Source: an uncultured Spartobacteria bacterium
GTDB lineage: Bacteria; Verrucomicrobiota; Verrucomicrobiia; Chthoniobacterales; JAATET01
NCBI GenBank assembly: GCA_937901895.1
Contig: CALGTD010000197.1
Span: 1 to 39,147, forward strand
Direction of reading: 5' to 3'
Length of the DNA stretch: 39,147 bases
This document shows positions 7,227-14,804 of the stretch, piece by piece (position 1 is the stretch's first letter; every line of letters starts with the position of its first letter). The notes under the pieces are model-generated. The model worked only from the letters and a program-made list of their open reading frames with translations. It was not told the origin of the DNA and searched no databases. Position numbers and translations under genes: made by a program.

Positions 7227-9563
7227 TTAGGCCGCCCCGCGACCGGCCTGGCGAAGCGCCTCCGTTTCGAGAACCTCGCGACGGATGCTCTTGCCGGTCA
7301 CCTTCTGCCACCACAGCACGATCGGCGCGGCCACGAAGATCGACGAGAACGTTCCAATCACGACACCCGCGAAAATCACAAACGCGAAGTCACGCAGCAC
7401 GGTGCCGCCGAAGAAATAAAGCGCGGCAACCGAAAGCAACGTCGAGCCACCCGTGAGGATCGTTCGGCCGAGGGTTTCGTTGATCGCAACATTCATGAGC
7501 TTCTCGATCGACCCGCCCTCACCGCTCGCAAGGGACTCTCGAATGCGGTCGAAGACAACGATCGTGTCGTTGATCGAATAGCCCGCCACCGTGAGGATCG
7601 CGCCGACCATCACCAGCGAGAACTCGCCTCCGATGAGCGCGAACAAGCCGATCGTGAGGACGACGTCATGCAGCACACCCACGACGGACGCGATCGCAAA
7701 CGCGAACTCAAACCGCACCGTAACGTAGATCAGAATGCCGACCATTCCTAGGAAGAGCGCCCACAGCGAACGCTTCGCAAATTCCGCACCGATCCTGGCA
7801 CCCACGGCCTCCTCCGAGGCAACCGTCAGGTCCCGGTCGGGAAACGCCTCCTGAAGCTTGTCGAAAATTCCCGCCGCCGTCCCTTCCGGGCTGCGGATCG
7901 TCAGCATTTCCTGGATGCCTTCGCGCTCCATCTGGAAGACCGCCTCGGATCCCAGTCCCATCTTTTCCGCAGCCTGCCGCGCCTCCGCGACCGTGATGGG
8001 AACCTTGGAGTTCACCACCATCACGTCACCGCCGCGGAAGTCGATGCCCAGATTCTTCTCGCCGCGAATGGCGACCACGGCGACCGATCCCACCAAAAGC
8101 GCCCCGGCTATGCACAGCGCCACGCGTCGCTTGCCAAGGAAGTCGAAATGCCGCTTGGGAATGATGTCCAGCATCGACATCTTCCGCAGCGCACCCTTCT
8201 CGACGAGCCAGCGGAACGCCGTGCGGGTGAACAGGAGCGCCGAGAACATCGACGCGACAATGCCGAGGGTCAGCGTGATGGCAAAACCCTTCACGGAGCC
8301 GGTGGACTCGATGAAAAGAATCACCGACGTGATGAGCGTGGTGACGTTGGCGTCGAAGATCGCGCTGAAGGCCTTCTCGTAGGCGCCATTCAGCGCGGCG
8401 GCCAGCGACTTGCCGGCGGCCATTTCCTCCCGCAGGCGCTCGTAAATGAGCACGTTTGCATCCACGGCCATGCCGATGGTCAGGATGATGCCCGCGATAC
8501 CCGGAAGCGTGAGGACGAATCCGAACATCGCCATCATGCCCAAAAGCAGAACGAAATTCACGATCAGGCCGGCGAGGGCGATGAACCCTGCGAGGCGGTA
8601 GTAAACGATCACGAACACGAAGACGAGAGCGAGACCGGTCAGCCCCGCGAGCACGCCGCTCTTGATGGAATCCTGACCGAGCGAGGCGGAGGCGCTCCGC
8701 GTTTCCTCGATCTGCACCGGGACGCGCAGCGGATTTTCCAGCGCGCTCGCGAGATCCCTCGCCTCCTTCTCCGTGTAGTTGCCGGTGATCTGTGCCCGTC
8801 CGTTGAAATGCGCCGTCTGCAGCGTCGGGGCCGTCAACACTTCACCGTCGAGAATGATCGCCAGGTTTTTGCCGACATTGGGCGCGGCGAGGTTGTCAAA
8901 AAGCTTCGCGCCCTCCGCATCGAACTCGAGGCTCACCCCGTAACCGGTCTGATCGAAATAGGCCCACGCGCGCTTGACGTGCTCCCCGCTGAAGTCGGCG
9001 CGCTTGTTGGTCACAATCATCGTCGGAGGACCGTCCGGATCGGCCGGATTCTTCATCGGACGCGCCATCTTGCCCGGGGGCATGATGGCCTGGCCGGCCT
9101 CGACCTGCGCGAGAATGGCGGGGCTGTTTGGCTCCACGATCGCAAACTCGAGCTTCGCGACACGCTGGAGCTGCTCCTGCGCCTGCCTCATCTCCTCGCC
9201 GCCGATGCCCGCGATCTGCACGAGAATGCGGTCCTCGCCGTAGGGGGCGATGTCCGGCTCGGAAACGCCGAGCGAGTCCACACGCTTGCGGATGACCTCC
9301 ACCGCCTGATCGAGCAGATCCGGGGTGATTGGCCGGTCGTCCTCGCGAACCAGCCGGATCATAAAGGACGTGCCGCCTTTGAGGTCAAGGCCGAGACGGA
9401 TGCGCTTGTCGAGCGGCGTGAATTGCTCCACGCAAAACGCCACAAGAAGCACCGTGAGCACAAGGCCCAGCCAGCGTTTGCGGGCGGGGATTTCGGTCGC
9501 AAAATACCAGCCGAAAAGAATCAGCAGCAGCAGTCCGTAGGCAAATACAATGGCAGGAGACAT
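7227..9563 (-). CDS. secDF: Protein translocase subunit SecDF (fused)
   Basis: 778 residues in which SecD and SecF are fused, as in many Verrucomicrobiota, Planctomycetota and Bacillota. The SecD half has a first membrane segment, LGLDLKGGTSF near residues 58-67, a large periplasmic P1 region, and GMAVDANVLIYERLREE with the proton-path Asp at 368. The SecF half begins near residue 470 with LGIDFRGGDVM near 505-514 and GYSINDTIVVFDRIRE further on. The complex uses proton motive force to pull proteins out of SecYEG. The start gives MSPAIVFAYGLLLL, placing a membrane segment at the N-terminus. No Shine-Dalgarno is visible. yajC, its usual partner, lies on the same strand but beyond an oppositely oriented protease gene. 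Confidence 0.97.
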   Translation of the reverse strand: MSPAIVFAYGLLLLILFGWYFATEIPARKRWLGLVLTVLLVAFCVEQFTPLDKRIRLGLDLKGGTSFMIRLVREDDRPITPDLLDQAVEVIRKRVDSLGVSEPDIAPYGEDRILVQIAGIGGEEMRQAQEQLQRVAKLEFAIVEPNSPAILAQVEAGQAIMPPGKMARPMKNPADPDGPPTMIVTNKRADFSGEHVKRAWAYFDQTGYGVSLEFDAEGAKLFDNLAAPNVGKNLAIILDGEVLTAPTLQTAHFNGRAQITGNYTEKEARDLASALENPLRVPVQIEETRSASASLGQDSIKSGVLAGLTGLALVFVFVIVYYRLAGFIALAGLIVNFVLLLGMMAMFGFVLTLPGIAGIILTIGMAVDANVLIYERLREEMAAGKSLAAALNGAYEKAFSAIFDANVTTLITSVILFIESTGSVKGFAITLTLGIVASMFSALLFTRTAFRWLVEKGALRKMSMLDIIPKRHFDFLGKRRVALCIAGALLVGSVAVVAIRGEKNLGIDFRGGDVMVVNSKVPITVAEARQAAEKMGLGSEAVFQMEREGIQEMLTIRSPEGTAAGIFDKLQEAFPDRDLTVASEEAVGARIGAEFAKRSLWALFLGMVGILIYVTVRFEFAFAIASVVGVLHDVVLTIGLFALIGGEFSLVMVGAILTVAGYSINDTIVVFDRIRESLASGEGGSIEKLMNVAINETLGRTILTGGSTLLSVAALYFFGGTVLRDFAFVIFAGVVIGTFSSIFVAAPIVLWWQKVTGKSIRREVLETEALRQAGRGAA

Positions 9564-9740
9564 AACAAAATGAATCGGCGTCCGGACCGCGTGTCGGCCG
9601 GGATCGGACGAGCGGAGCAGCATAGGCAACGACGTCCGCCTGTCCAAGAAAATCACGCCTCGGAGACGGCCGATTTCCTATGACGGGCAAGGCTGGGTTC
9701 CCCCTTTGACTTGGCGTCTGATCGCGTTATTCGTCTGCCC

Positions 9741-11009
9741 ATGCACAAACTCGCGCTAACCTGTCTGTTCTCCCTTCCCCTGGTTTTTGGCGCTTCCGCC
9801 CAGGATAGCCCCACACCACCGCCCGCTGCTGCGGCAGCTCCAGGGCCGAACCAGCCGCTGAAGGAACAACAGGAAAAACTCACGCTCGAGAACGGCATCG
9901 CCAAGCAAAAGCTCGAGCAGGAACTCGCCGATCTCCAGGCCGAGAAGCAGCGGCTCGAACTCGAAGCCGCAACCATCACGAAGAAACTGGAACTTGACCA
10001 GGTGAAGCGGAAGGCCGCTCTCGAGGCGGAGCTGGCGGACATTCGGGTCGAACTCGATAAGCTGAAGGCGAAAAACGAGCTCGCCGCTGCGAAGCTGGCG
10101 GAGAAGCAGAGCGAGCTTCAGCTGAAGGACCAGGAGGTGCAGCTGCGCATGAAGGAACTGCAGCTCGAAAAGACGGAGTTCGACATCCAGGTGGCGAAGT
10201 TCAGCGCCGAGATCGATCTCTGGGAGAAGCGCGGCGACTGGAAAAACCGGGTCAATCGCGAGATCCAATACACGGAGGAGCCGTTGAAGGACGGCGTCCT
10301 GACCATCTCCGACCGGCGCATTCCGCTGAACGGGCCCATTACGATGGAAACCGCCGACTACATCTGCGAGCGGATCGACTACTTCAACAACCAGAACCCG
10401 ACGTATCCGATCTTCATCGTCATCGACAGCTCCCCCGGCGGATCCGTGATGGCCGGCTATCGCATTCTGAAGGCGATGGAAGGCAGCCCGGCCCCGGTTT
10501 ACACGGTCGTGAAATCCTTCGCCGCGAGCATGGCCGCGGGCATCACCACGCTCGCGAAGCGATCCTTCGCATATCCGAACGCAATCATCCTTCACCACCA
10601 GCTCTCGTCCGGAAACTTCGGCAACCTCACGGTGCAACAGGAGGCCGTTCGCAACATGGAGGAATGGTGGCGCCGTCTCGCGACACCCGTGGCAAACAAA
10701 ATGGGCGTCCCCCTCGATGAGTTCGTCAAACAGATGTATGCGAACACCTCGACCGGCGATTGGAAGGAATTCGCCGACCGCGCGAAGGAGCTCAAGTGGG
10801 TGGACGAGATCGTGGAGACGATCCGCGAGGAGTCTCTCGTGAAGAACCCGGACATCGCCGACGCGACTCCGCAACGCCAGCCAACCTCCCCCTACCTCTC
10901 GGAGCAAACGGACTCCGAGGGAAACCGCTATCAGCTTCTTCCCCGGCTGAATCCGCTGGACTGCTACTACCTCTACAACCCGGACGGTTACTACCGCACG
11001 GAGAAGTAA
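9741..11009 (+). CDS. Exported ClpP-fold serine protease with N-terminal coiled coil
   Basis: 422 residues. A signal peptide (MHKLALTCLFSLPLVFGASAQ) is followed by a Pro/Ala linker, a long charged coiled coil (about 45-165) and a ClpP/crotonase-fold protease domain (about 185-360). Active-site elements can be matched to ClpP: the oxyanion strand IDSSPGGSV (229-236), Ser263 in SFAASMAAG, His285 or 286 in ILHHQLSSG, and Asp340, which lines up with E. coli ClpP Asp171. The C-terminus is Tyr/Pro-rich. Unlike cytosolic ClpP it should act outside the inner membrane, and no ATPase partner is next to it. A weak promoter (TTGACT, 16 bases, TATTCG at 9706-9733) ends just before the ATG, so the message may be nearly leaderless. 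Confidence 0.85.
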   Translation: MHKLALTCLFSLPLVFGASAQDSPTPPPAAAAAPGPNQPLKEQQEKLTLENGIAKQKLEQELADLQAEKQRLELEAATITKKLELDQVKRKAALEAELADIRVELDKLKAKNELAAAKLAEKQSELQLKDQEVQLRMKELQLEKTEFDIQVAKFSAEIDLWEKRGDWKNRVNREIQYTEEPLKDGVLTISDRRIPLNGPITMETADYICERIDYFNNQNPTYPIFIVIDSSPGGSVMAGYRILKAMEGSPAPVYTVVKSFAASMAAGITTLAKRSFAYPNAIILHHQLSSGNFGNLTVQQEAVRNMEEWWRRLATPVANKMGVPLDEFVKQMYANTSTGDWKEFADRAKELKWVDEIVETIREESLVKNPDIADATPQRQPTSPYLSEQTDSEGNRYQLLPRLNPLDCYYLYNPDGYYRTEK

Positions 11010-11022
11010 CGCAACATGTTAC

Positions 11023-11067
11023 GGCGCCGGAAGCAGTGGGTCGCGGCCCATGCCGACCGGCGCCTTT
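11023..11067 (+). terminator. Terminator-like hairpin after the protease gene
   Basis: GGCGCCGG (11023-11030) pairs perfectly with CCGGCGCC (11057-11064). Inside it TGGG pairs with CCCA around TCGCGG. A short TTT follows. It lies between the convergent protease and yajC genes, which fits a terminator for the protease transcript. The T-run is short. Confidence 0.45.
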
Positions 11068-11075
11068 CGAGAAAA

Positions 11076-11432
11076 TCAGGCCGGTTTTTCGCCGGTTTCC
11101 TTGCCGTCGCGGATGACGGTAACAATGCTGCCGCGGTCGAACTCGATCTTCACGTTGTCCGCCACGCGCACAAGGACCGTCTTGTCCTTCACGTTCGTGA
11201 TCGTGCCGTGGATTCCCGCATTCGTCACAACCTGATCGCCGGTCTGCAGCGAGGCGACCAGCTTCTGATGCTCCTTCTGCCGCTTCTGCTGCGGGCGGAT
11301 CAGCAGGAAGTAAAAGATGATGAAAATGAAGATCATCGGCACGAGGCCGCCGAACGCTCCAAGGGGGGAAGCTTGAGGAATGGGCGTGGCCTCCGGTGCC
11401 TGGGCGAGGAAAAGAAAATCGGCAAAATTCAT
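11076..11432 (-). CDS. yajC: Preprotein translocase subunit YajC
   Basis: 118 residues. A single membrane segment (GLVPMIFIFIIFYFLLIRPQ, about 29-48) is followed by the signature QQKRQKEHQKLVASLQTGDQVVT and a small cytoplasmic beta domain. YajC associates with SecDF in the inner membrane. It is transcribed in the same direction as secDF but separated from it by the oppositely oriented ClpP-fold gene, so they are not a simple operon. The start ATG has no clear Shine-Dalgarno. Confidence 0.95.
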   Translation of the reverse strand: MNFADFLFLAQAPEATPIPQASPLGAFGGLVPMIFIFIIFYFLLIRPQQKRQKEHQKLVASLQTGDQVVTNAGIHGTITNVKDKTVLVRVADNVKIEFDRGSIVTVIRDGKETGEKPA

Positions 11433-11487
11433 AGACGAGCGCTCAAGCTAGGAAGCCGGCGGGTGCGAGTCCACGAAAAATCCCGCC

Positions 11488-12300
11488 TCAGTCCGCAAGC
11501 GGAGCCGACAACACCAGGACGTTGCTGGGAATCACCTGCAGCAGCCAGTCCAGATGCGTGGGATGGAACCGCAGGCCATCCCCGCGACTTGCAGCTCCTA
11601 TCAGGAGATCCACCTCCGACTGCTGCACGAAATCACAGATCGCAAACCCGGTTGTGGACCGCAGCAACTGGCAATCGACTTCGCCTTCGAACCCCTCCGC
11701 GCGGTCGACGATCGACATCAATCGATCCTCATCCGGCGCTTCGAACTCCCCGATCGCGGAAGCCCGCGCCTCGTCGAAGGGGGTGACAACGCCAAGAAAG
11801 ACCATCTCCTCCGCGCCAAAGGCGGTAGCGATCCTGCAGGCGCGATTCAGCAGCCCGACCGAGGGTTCATTCAAATCGACCGCGACCGCCACGCGGCGGC
11901 AGGGAACCTCCTCCTCCCGCGGCTGCGGCACGAGCAGCAGGTCGCAGCCCGCCCGCTGCAGCAGCTCGCGGGCGACGCCGCCCACGAAGTTGCGGTGCTC
12001 GACCTCCCGCTCCATTGCGCCCGCCACGAGCAGGTCGATGTCTCCGCTGGCGCATGCGGACAGGATTCCGTCCGCCGGCGTCTCCGCAGCCGACCACAGA
12101 ATCGGCGTGTCCGCTGGCCGGCCGATGGACGCGAACGCCCTGCGAAATTCCTGCGCGCCCTGCGGGGTTTCCCCCGCTGCATGGATCACGCAAAATTCCG
12201 CGCCGCCACGACGTGCCGCGCGGCTTGCCTCCGCAAGCACCGGGAGAAACCGGGGCGAGAAGGTGGACGCCACCCCGAGTCGTCGATACAAGCCGTCCAT
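11488..12300 (-). CDS. Universal stress protein, two tandem UspA domains
   Basis: About 270 residues. Two UspA-like domains follow one another: residues ~1-135 (RLGVASTFSPRFLPVLAEA ... DIDLLVAGAMEREVEHRNFVGGVARELLQRAGCDLLLVPQ) and ~140-270 (RRVAVAVDLNEPSVGLLNRA ... EVDLLIGAASRGDGLRFHPTHLDWLLQVIPSNVLVL). The second domain lacks a clean GxxGxxxxxxxxGS ATP-binding signature, so it may not bind ATP. The ATG at 12300 puts the first domain at the N-terminus. An in-frame start at 12336 would add 12 residues. It is 73 bases downstream of leuA on the same strand. Its role is unknown beyond family association with stress responses. Confidence 0.82.
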   Translation of the reverse strand: MDGLYRRLGVASTFSPRFLPVLAEASRAARRGGAEFCVIHAAGETPQGAQEFRRAFASIGRPADTPILWSAAETPADGILSACASGDIDLLVAGAMEREVEHRNFVGGVARELLQRAGCDLLLVPQPREEEVPCRRVAVAVDLNEPSVGLLNRACRIATAFGAEEMVFLGVVTPFDEARASAIGEFEAPDEDRLMSIVDRAEGFEGEVDCQLLRSTTGFAICDFVQQSEVDLLIGAASRGDGLRFHPTHLDWLLQVIPSNVLVLSAPLAD

Positions 12301-12373
12301 CGCGGGCAATTCTAGGCGGTCGCGGGCGGTCGTCATCCGATTTTTCGTAAGGACGACCCCCGATATTTTCGGT

Positions 12374-13927
12374 CTAGACGCCCGAGGATTCGAACCTCCG
12401 CGCCGCGCTCTGACGGAGGGCGATCGAGCGGTTGATCGCGTTCAAATAGGCCCGGGCACTGGCCTCGACGACATCGGTCGCCGCACCCTTGCCGGTGACC
12501 AGCTCTCCGTCGCCGAAGTCGATCTTCACGGTCACCTCGCCGAGCGAATCGCGCCCCTGCGTTACCGCTTCGACATGATACGACGCCAGCGTTCCCTTCT
12601 TCTCGACGATGCGGTCGATCGCCTGCATCGCCGCATCCACCGCACCGTTGCCGGGGCTGGAATCCTGATGCACGTCGTCGCCCTTCTTCAACCGCACGGT
12701 CGCGGTCGGCACGGTCGTCGAGCCGGAGGTGACGTGAATGTAATCCAGGGAAAAGGTCTCGCCGGCATTGCCGATCGAATCGTCCACGAGCGCGCTCAGG
12801 TCGTCGTCGTAAACGAACTTCTTCTTGTCTCCGATTTCCTTGAACCGCGTGAACACGGCATCGATCTCGGCATCGGTCAGTCGGAAGCCCAGATGTTCCA
12901 GTCGCGCAGCCATCGCGTGGCGGCCGCTGTGCTTCGTGAGCGGCAGCTCCGTGCCCCCCCAGCCCACCTCGGCCGGATCCATGATCTCGTAGGTCTCGCG
13001 CTTCTTCAGGATGCCGTCCTGGTGGATGCCCGAGCTGTGCGCGAAGGCATTCTCGCCGACGATCGCCTTGCTCCGAGCGACCTGCAGACCGCTCATCCTG
13101 GCGATCAGACGCGAGGTTTTCAGGATCTCGGTCGTCACGATTCCCGTTTCGACACCGCCGAAGTAGTCCCCGCGGGTGCGAATCGCCATGACGACCTCCT
13201 CGAGCGCGCAGTTTCCGGCACGTTCGCCAATGCCGTTGAACGTTCCCTCAACCTGGCGCGCGCCGGCCTTGATCGCCGCCAGCGAGTTTGCGACCGCAAG
13301 GCCCAGATCGTCGTGGCAATGAACGCTGATGACCGCATCGTCGATGTTGCGAACGTTCGAACGCAGATACGTGATCAGCGACGCATACTGCTCGGGCACC
13401 GCGTAGCCGACCGTGTCGGGAATGTTCACCGTCGTCGCGCCGGCTTCGATCGCAGCCTGCACGACCTGCGCGAGAAATTCCGGCTCGGTGCGGGAAGCGT
13501 CTTCGGGCGAAAACTCGACATCCTTCACCAGCGCCTTCGCGCGCTTCACGCCTTCGACGGCCATGCGGATGATTTCCTCCTCGGCCTTCTTCAGTTTGAA
13601 CTCGCGATGGATCGCCGAGGTGGCCAGGAAGACGTGGATGCGTCCGCGCTCGCCCGCCGGTTTGATGGCCGCGCCGGCGGCATCAATGTCCTTCGCCACA
13701 CAGCGCGCGAGCCCGCAGATCACCGGCCCCTTCACTTCCGTGGCGATCTTTTGAACCGCTTCGAAATCGCCGTCGCTGATCACCGGAAATCCGGCCTCGA
13801 TCACATCGACATTCAAACGGGCGAGCTGGCGCGCGACCTCCATCTTCTCGCGCAGATTCATGGATGCGCCGGGGCACTGCTCGCCGTCGCGCAGGGTGGT
13901 ATCGAAAATGACTACTTTGTCGGACAT
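12374..13927 (-). CDS. leuA: 2-isopropylmalate synthase
   Basis: 517 residues. It condenses acetyl-CoA with 2-oxoisovalerate, the first committed step of leucine synthesis. The N-terminal TIM barrel shows DTTLRDGEQCPGASMN (9-24), SVHCHDDLGLAVANS with the metal-binding His-x-His, and GERAGNCALEEVV. The C-terminal third (about 390-510) is the LeuA dimer regulatory domain that binds leucine in relatives. The start gives MSDKVVIFDTTLRDGEQ, as usual. A leucine-rich leader ORF and alternative hairpins lie immediately upstream, so leucine-dependent attenuation is likely. leuC and leuD are about 10 kb away on the other strand, and leuB is not in the window. Confidence 0.98.
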   Translation of the reverse strand: MSDKVVIFDTTLRDGEQCPGASMNLREKMEVARQLARLNVDVIEAGFPVISDGDFEAVQKIATEVKGPVICGLARCVAKDIDAAGAAIKPAGERGRIHVFLATSAIHREFKLKKAEEEIIRMAVEGVKRAKALVKDVEFSPEDASRTEPEFLAQVVQAAIEAGATTVNIPDTVGYAVPEQYASLITYLRSNVRNIDDAVISVHCHDDLGLAVANSLAAIKAGARQVEGTFNGIGERAGNCALEEVVMAIRTRGDYFGGVETGIVTTEILKTSRLIARMSGLQVARSKAIVGENAFAHSSGIHQDGILKKRETYEIMDPAEVGWGGTELPLTKHSGRHAMAARLEHLGFRLTDAEIDAVFTRFKEIGDKKKFVYDDDLSALVDDSIGNAGETFSLDYIHVTSGSTTVPTATVRLKKGDDVHQDSSPGNGAVDAAMQAIDRIVEKKGTLASYHVEAVTQGRDSLGEVTVKIDFGDGELVTGKGAATDVVEASARAYLNAINRSIALRQSAARRFESSGV

Positions 13928-13945
13928 GACTGGAATTCGTTTTTT

Positions 13946-14053
13946 CCGGCGGAGGGAAAAGGATTGCGGCAAACACCGCGCCGCCAGAGTCGCAGTTATG
14001 CCGGGGGATTAAAGCGAAAGAAGGGTAAGTCGGCTCGGGAGCAACCCGAGTCG
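13946..14053 (-). promoter_or_regulatory. Candidate leucine attenuator upstream of leuA
   Basis: Read as minus-strand RNA, three structures can form. First, a 9-bp stem with one wobble at 14053-14031, inside the leader ORF (CTCGGG/CCCGAG core). Second, GCGGC at 13984-13980 with GCCGC at 13970-13966, followed by AAUCCUUUUCCC, which is terminator-like. Third, GGCGG at 13985-13981 with CCGCC at 13952-13948, which competes with the second. Mutually exclusive hairpins behind a leucine-codon-rich ORF are what transcription attenuation of leu operons needs. The U-run is interrupted, so the termination step is the least certain part. Confidence 0.5.
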
Positions 14054-14089
14054 AAGCGCGAGAAGAGACGTGCGCGCGGCTTTGACCAT
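14009..14089 (-). CDS. leuL: Leucine-rich leader peptide of leuA
   Basis: A 26-residue ORF (ATG at 14089, TAA at 14009) ends 81 bases before leuA on the same strand. Ten of its 26 residues are leucine, in the pattern SLLALRLGLLPSRLTLLSL at the C-terminus. The leucine codons are six CTT, three CTC and one TTG. None is CTG, which is common in the surrounding genes. That bias towards codons plausibly slower to decode is expected of an attenuator leader. The ribosome-binding site is weak (AAGAG about ten bases upstream). It overlaps no other gene, since queE ends at 14160. Function is inferred from position and composition. Confidence 0.65.
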   Translation of the reverse strand: MVKAARTSLLALRLGLLPSRLTLLSL

Positions 14090-14159
14090 GGATTTTCTCT
14101 TATCACACGCGCCCGTGGTTGCAACCCTCAAAGAGGCGGCCACCTTCTCCGGTCGTCTG

Positions 14160-14804
14160 TCAAACCCCCTTCGTCCTGGGATCCCAGATGAACTTGTGCA
14201 GTTGGAGTTGGAAGCGGACGGGCAGTTTGTCCTCGAGCATCCATTCGACAATGTTCCGCGGATCGATCTTTCCGAAGACCGGGCTCAGGAGCACGGCGTT
14301 CACGCGTTCCGCCAGCCGATGCTCACGAATCTGCGTGCGCGCCCACTCGTAATCCTCGCGGGAACCAAGCACGAACTTCACCTCGTCACGCTTCGCGAGG
14401 TGCGGGATGTTTTCAAAGCGGTTTCGCGCGCACTCTCCGCTCGAGGGCGTCTTCAGATCCATGATCCGGTGCACCCTTGGATCGATCTGCGAAATGTCGT
14501 GCGCGCCACTCGTCTCGATGAGCACCGTGCGGCCGGCGTCGCAGAGCTTCGCCATCAGTGGCAGCACGTTTTTTTGCAGCAGGGGCTCCCCGCCGGTGAT
14601 CTCGACGAGGGGACAATCGATCGCCAGGACCTCGGCCAGCACGTCATCGACCGGGCGCTTCGTGCCGGCGTAAAACGCGTATTCGGTATCGCAATAACTG
14701 CAGCGAAGGTCGCAAAACGTCAGCCGCACGAACACGCAGGGAAGTCCCGCCCAGGTGCTCTCGCCCTGAATGGACGTGTAGATTTCGTTGACGGTGAGAT
14801 TCAC
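14160..14804 (-). CDS. queE: 7-carboxy-7-deazaguanine synthase
   Basis: 214 residues, radical-SAM fold. QueE converts 6-carboxytetrahydropterin to 7-carboxy-7-deazaguanine on the way to preQ0 and queuosine. Visible are NEIYTSIQGESTWAGLPCVFVRL at the N-terminus, the cluster motif CDLRCSYC (Cys-x3-Cys-x2-Cys) followed by DTEYAF, and ITGGEPLLQ. The start is GTG at 14804, whose GTGA overlaps the stop of the FGGY kinase gene. No upstream ATG lies in the frame near the motif. folE2, whose product feeds this pathway through QueD, is close by in the opposite direction. Confidence 0.95.
   Translation of the reverse strand: MNLTVNEIYTSIQGESTWAGLPCVFVRLTFCDLRCSYCDTEYAFYAGTKRPVDDVLAEVLAIDCPLVEITGGEPLLQKNVLPLMAKLCDAGRTVLIETSGAHDISQIDPRVHRIMDLKTPSSGECARNRFENIPHLAKRDEVKFVLGSREDYEWARTQIREHRLAERVNAVLLSPVFGKIDPRNIVEWMLEDKLPVRFQLQLHKFIWDPRTKGV

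Noticed and set aside
12374..12400. On the minus strand GAGGTTCGAATCCTC looks like a tRNA T-arm or an integration site.
   Set aside because: It is the in-frame end of leuA (ARRFESSGV). The stem is only four pairs, and the matching acceptor strand is absent about 60 bases upstream.
14134..14163. TTGACA (minus strand) as the -35 of a leuA leader promoter.
   Set aside because: No acceptable -10 lies 16-18 bases downstream. It overlaps the queE stop and is probably chance.
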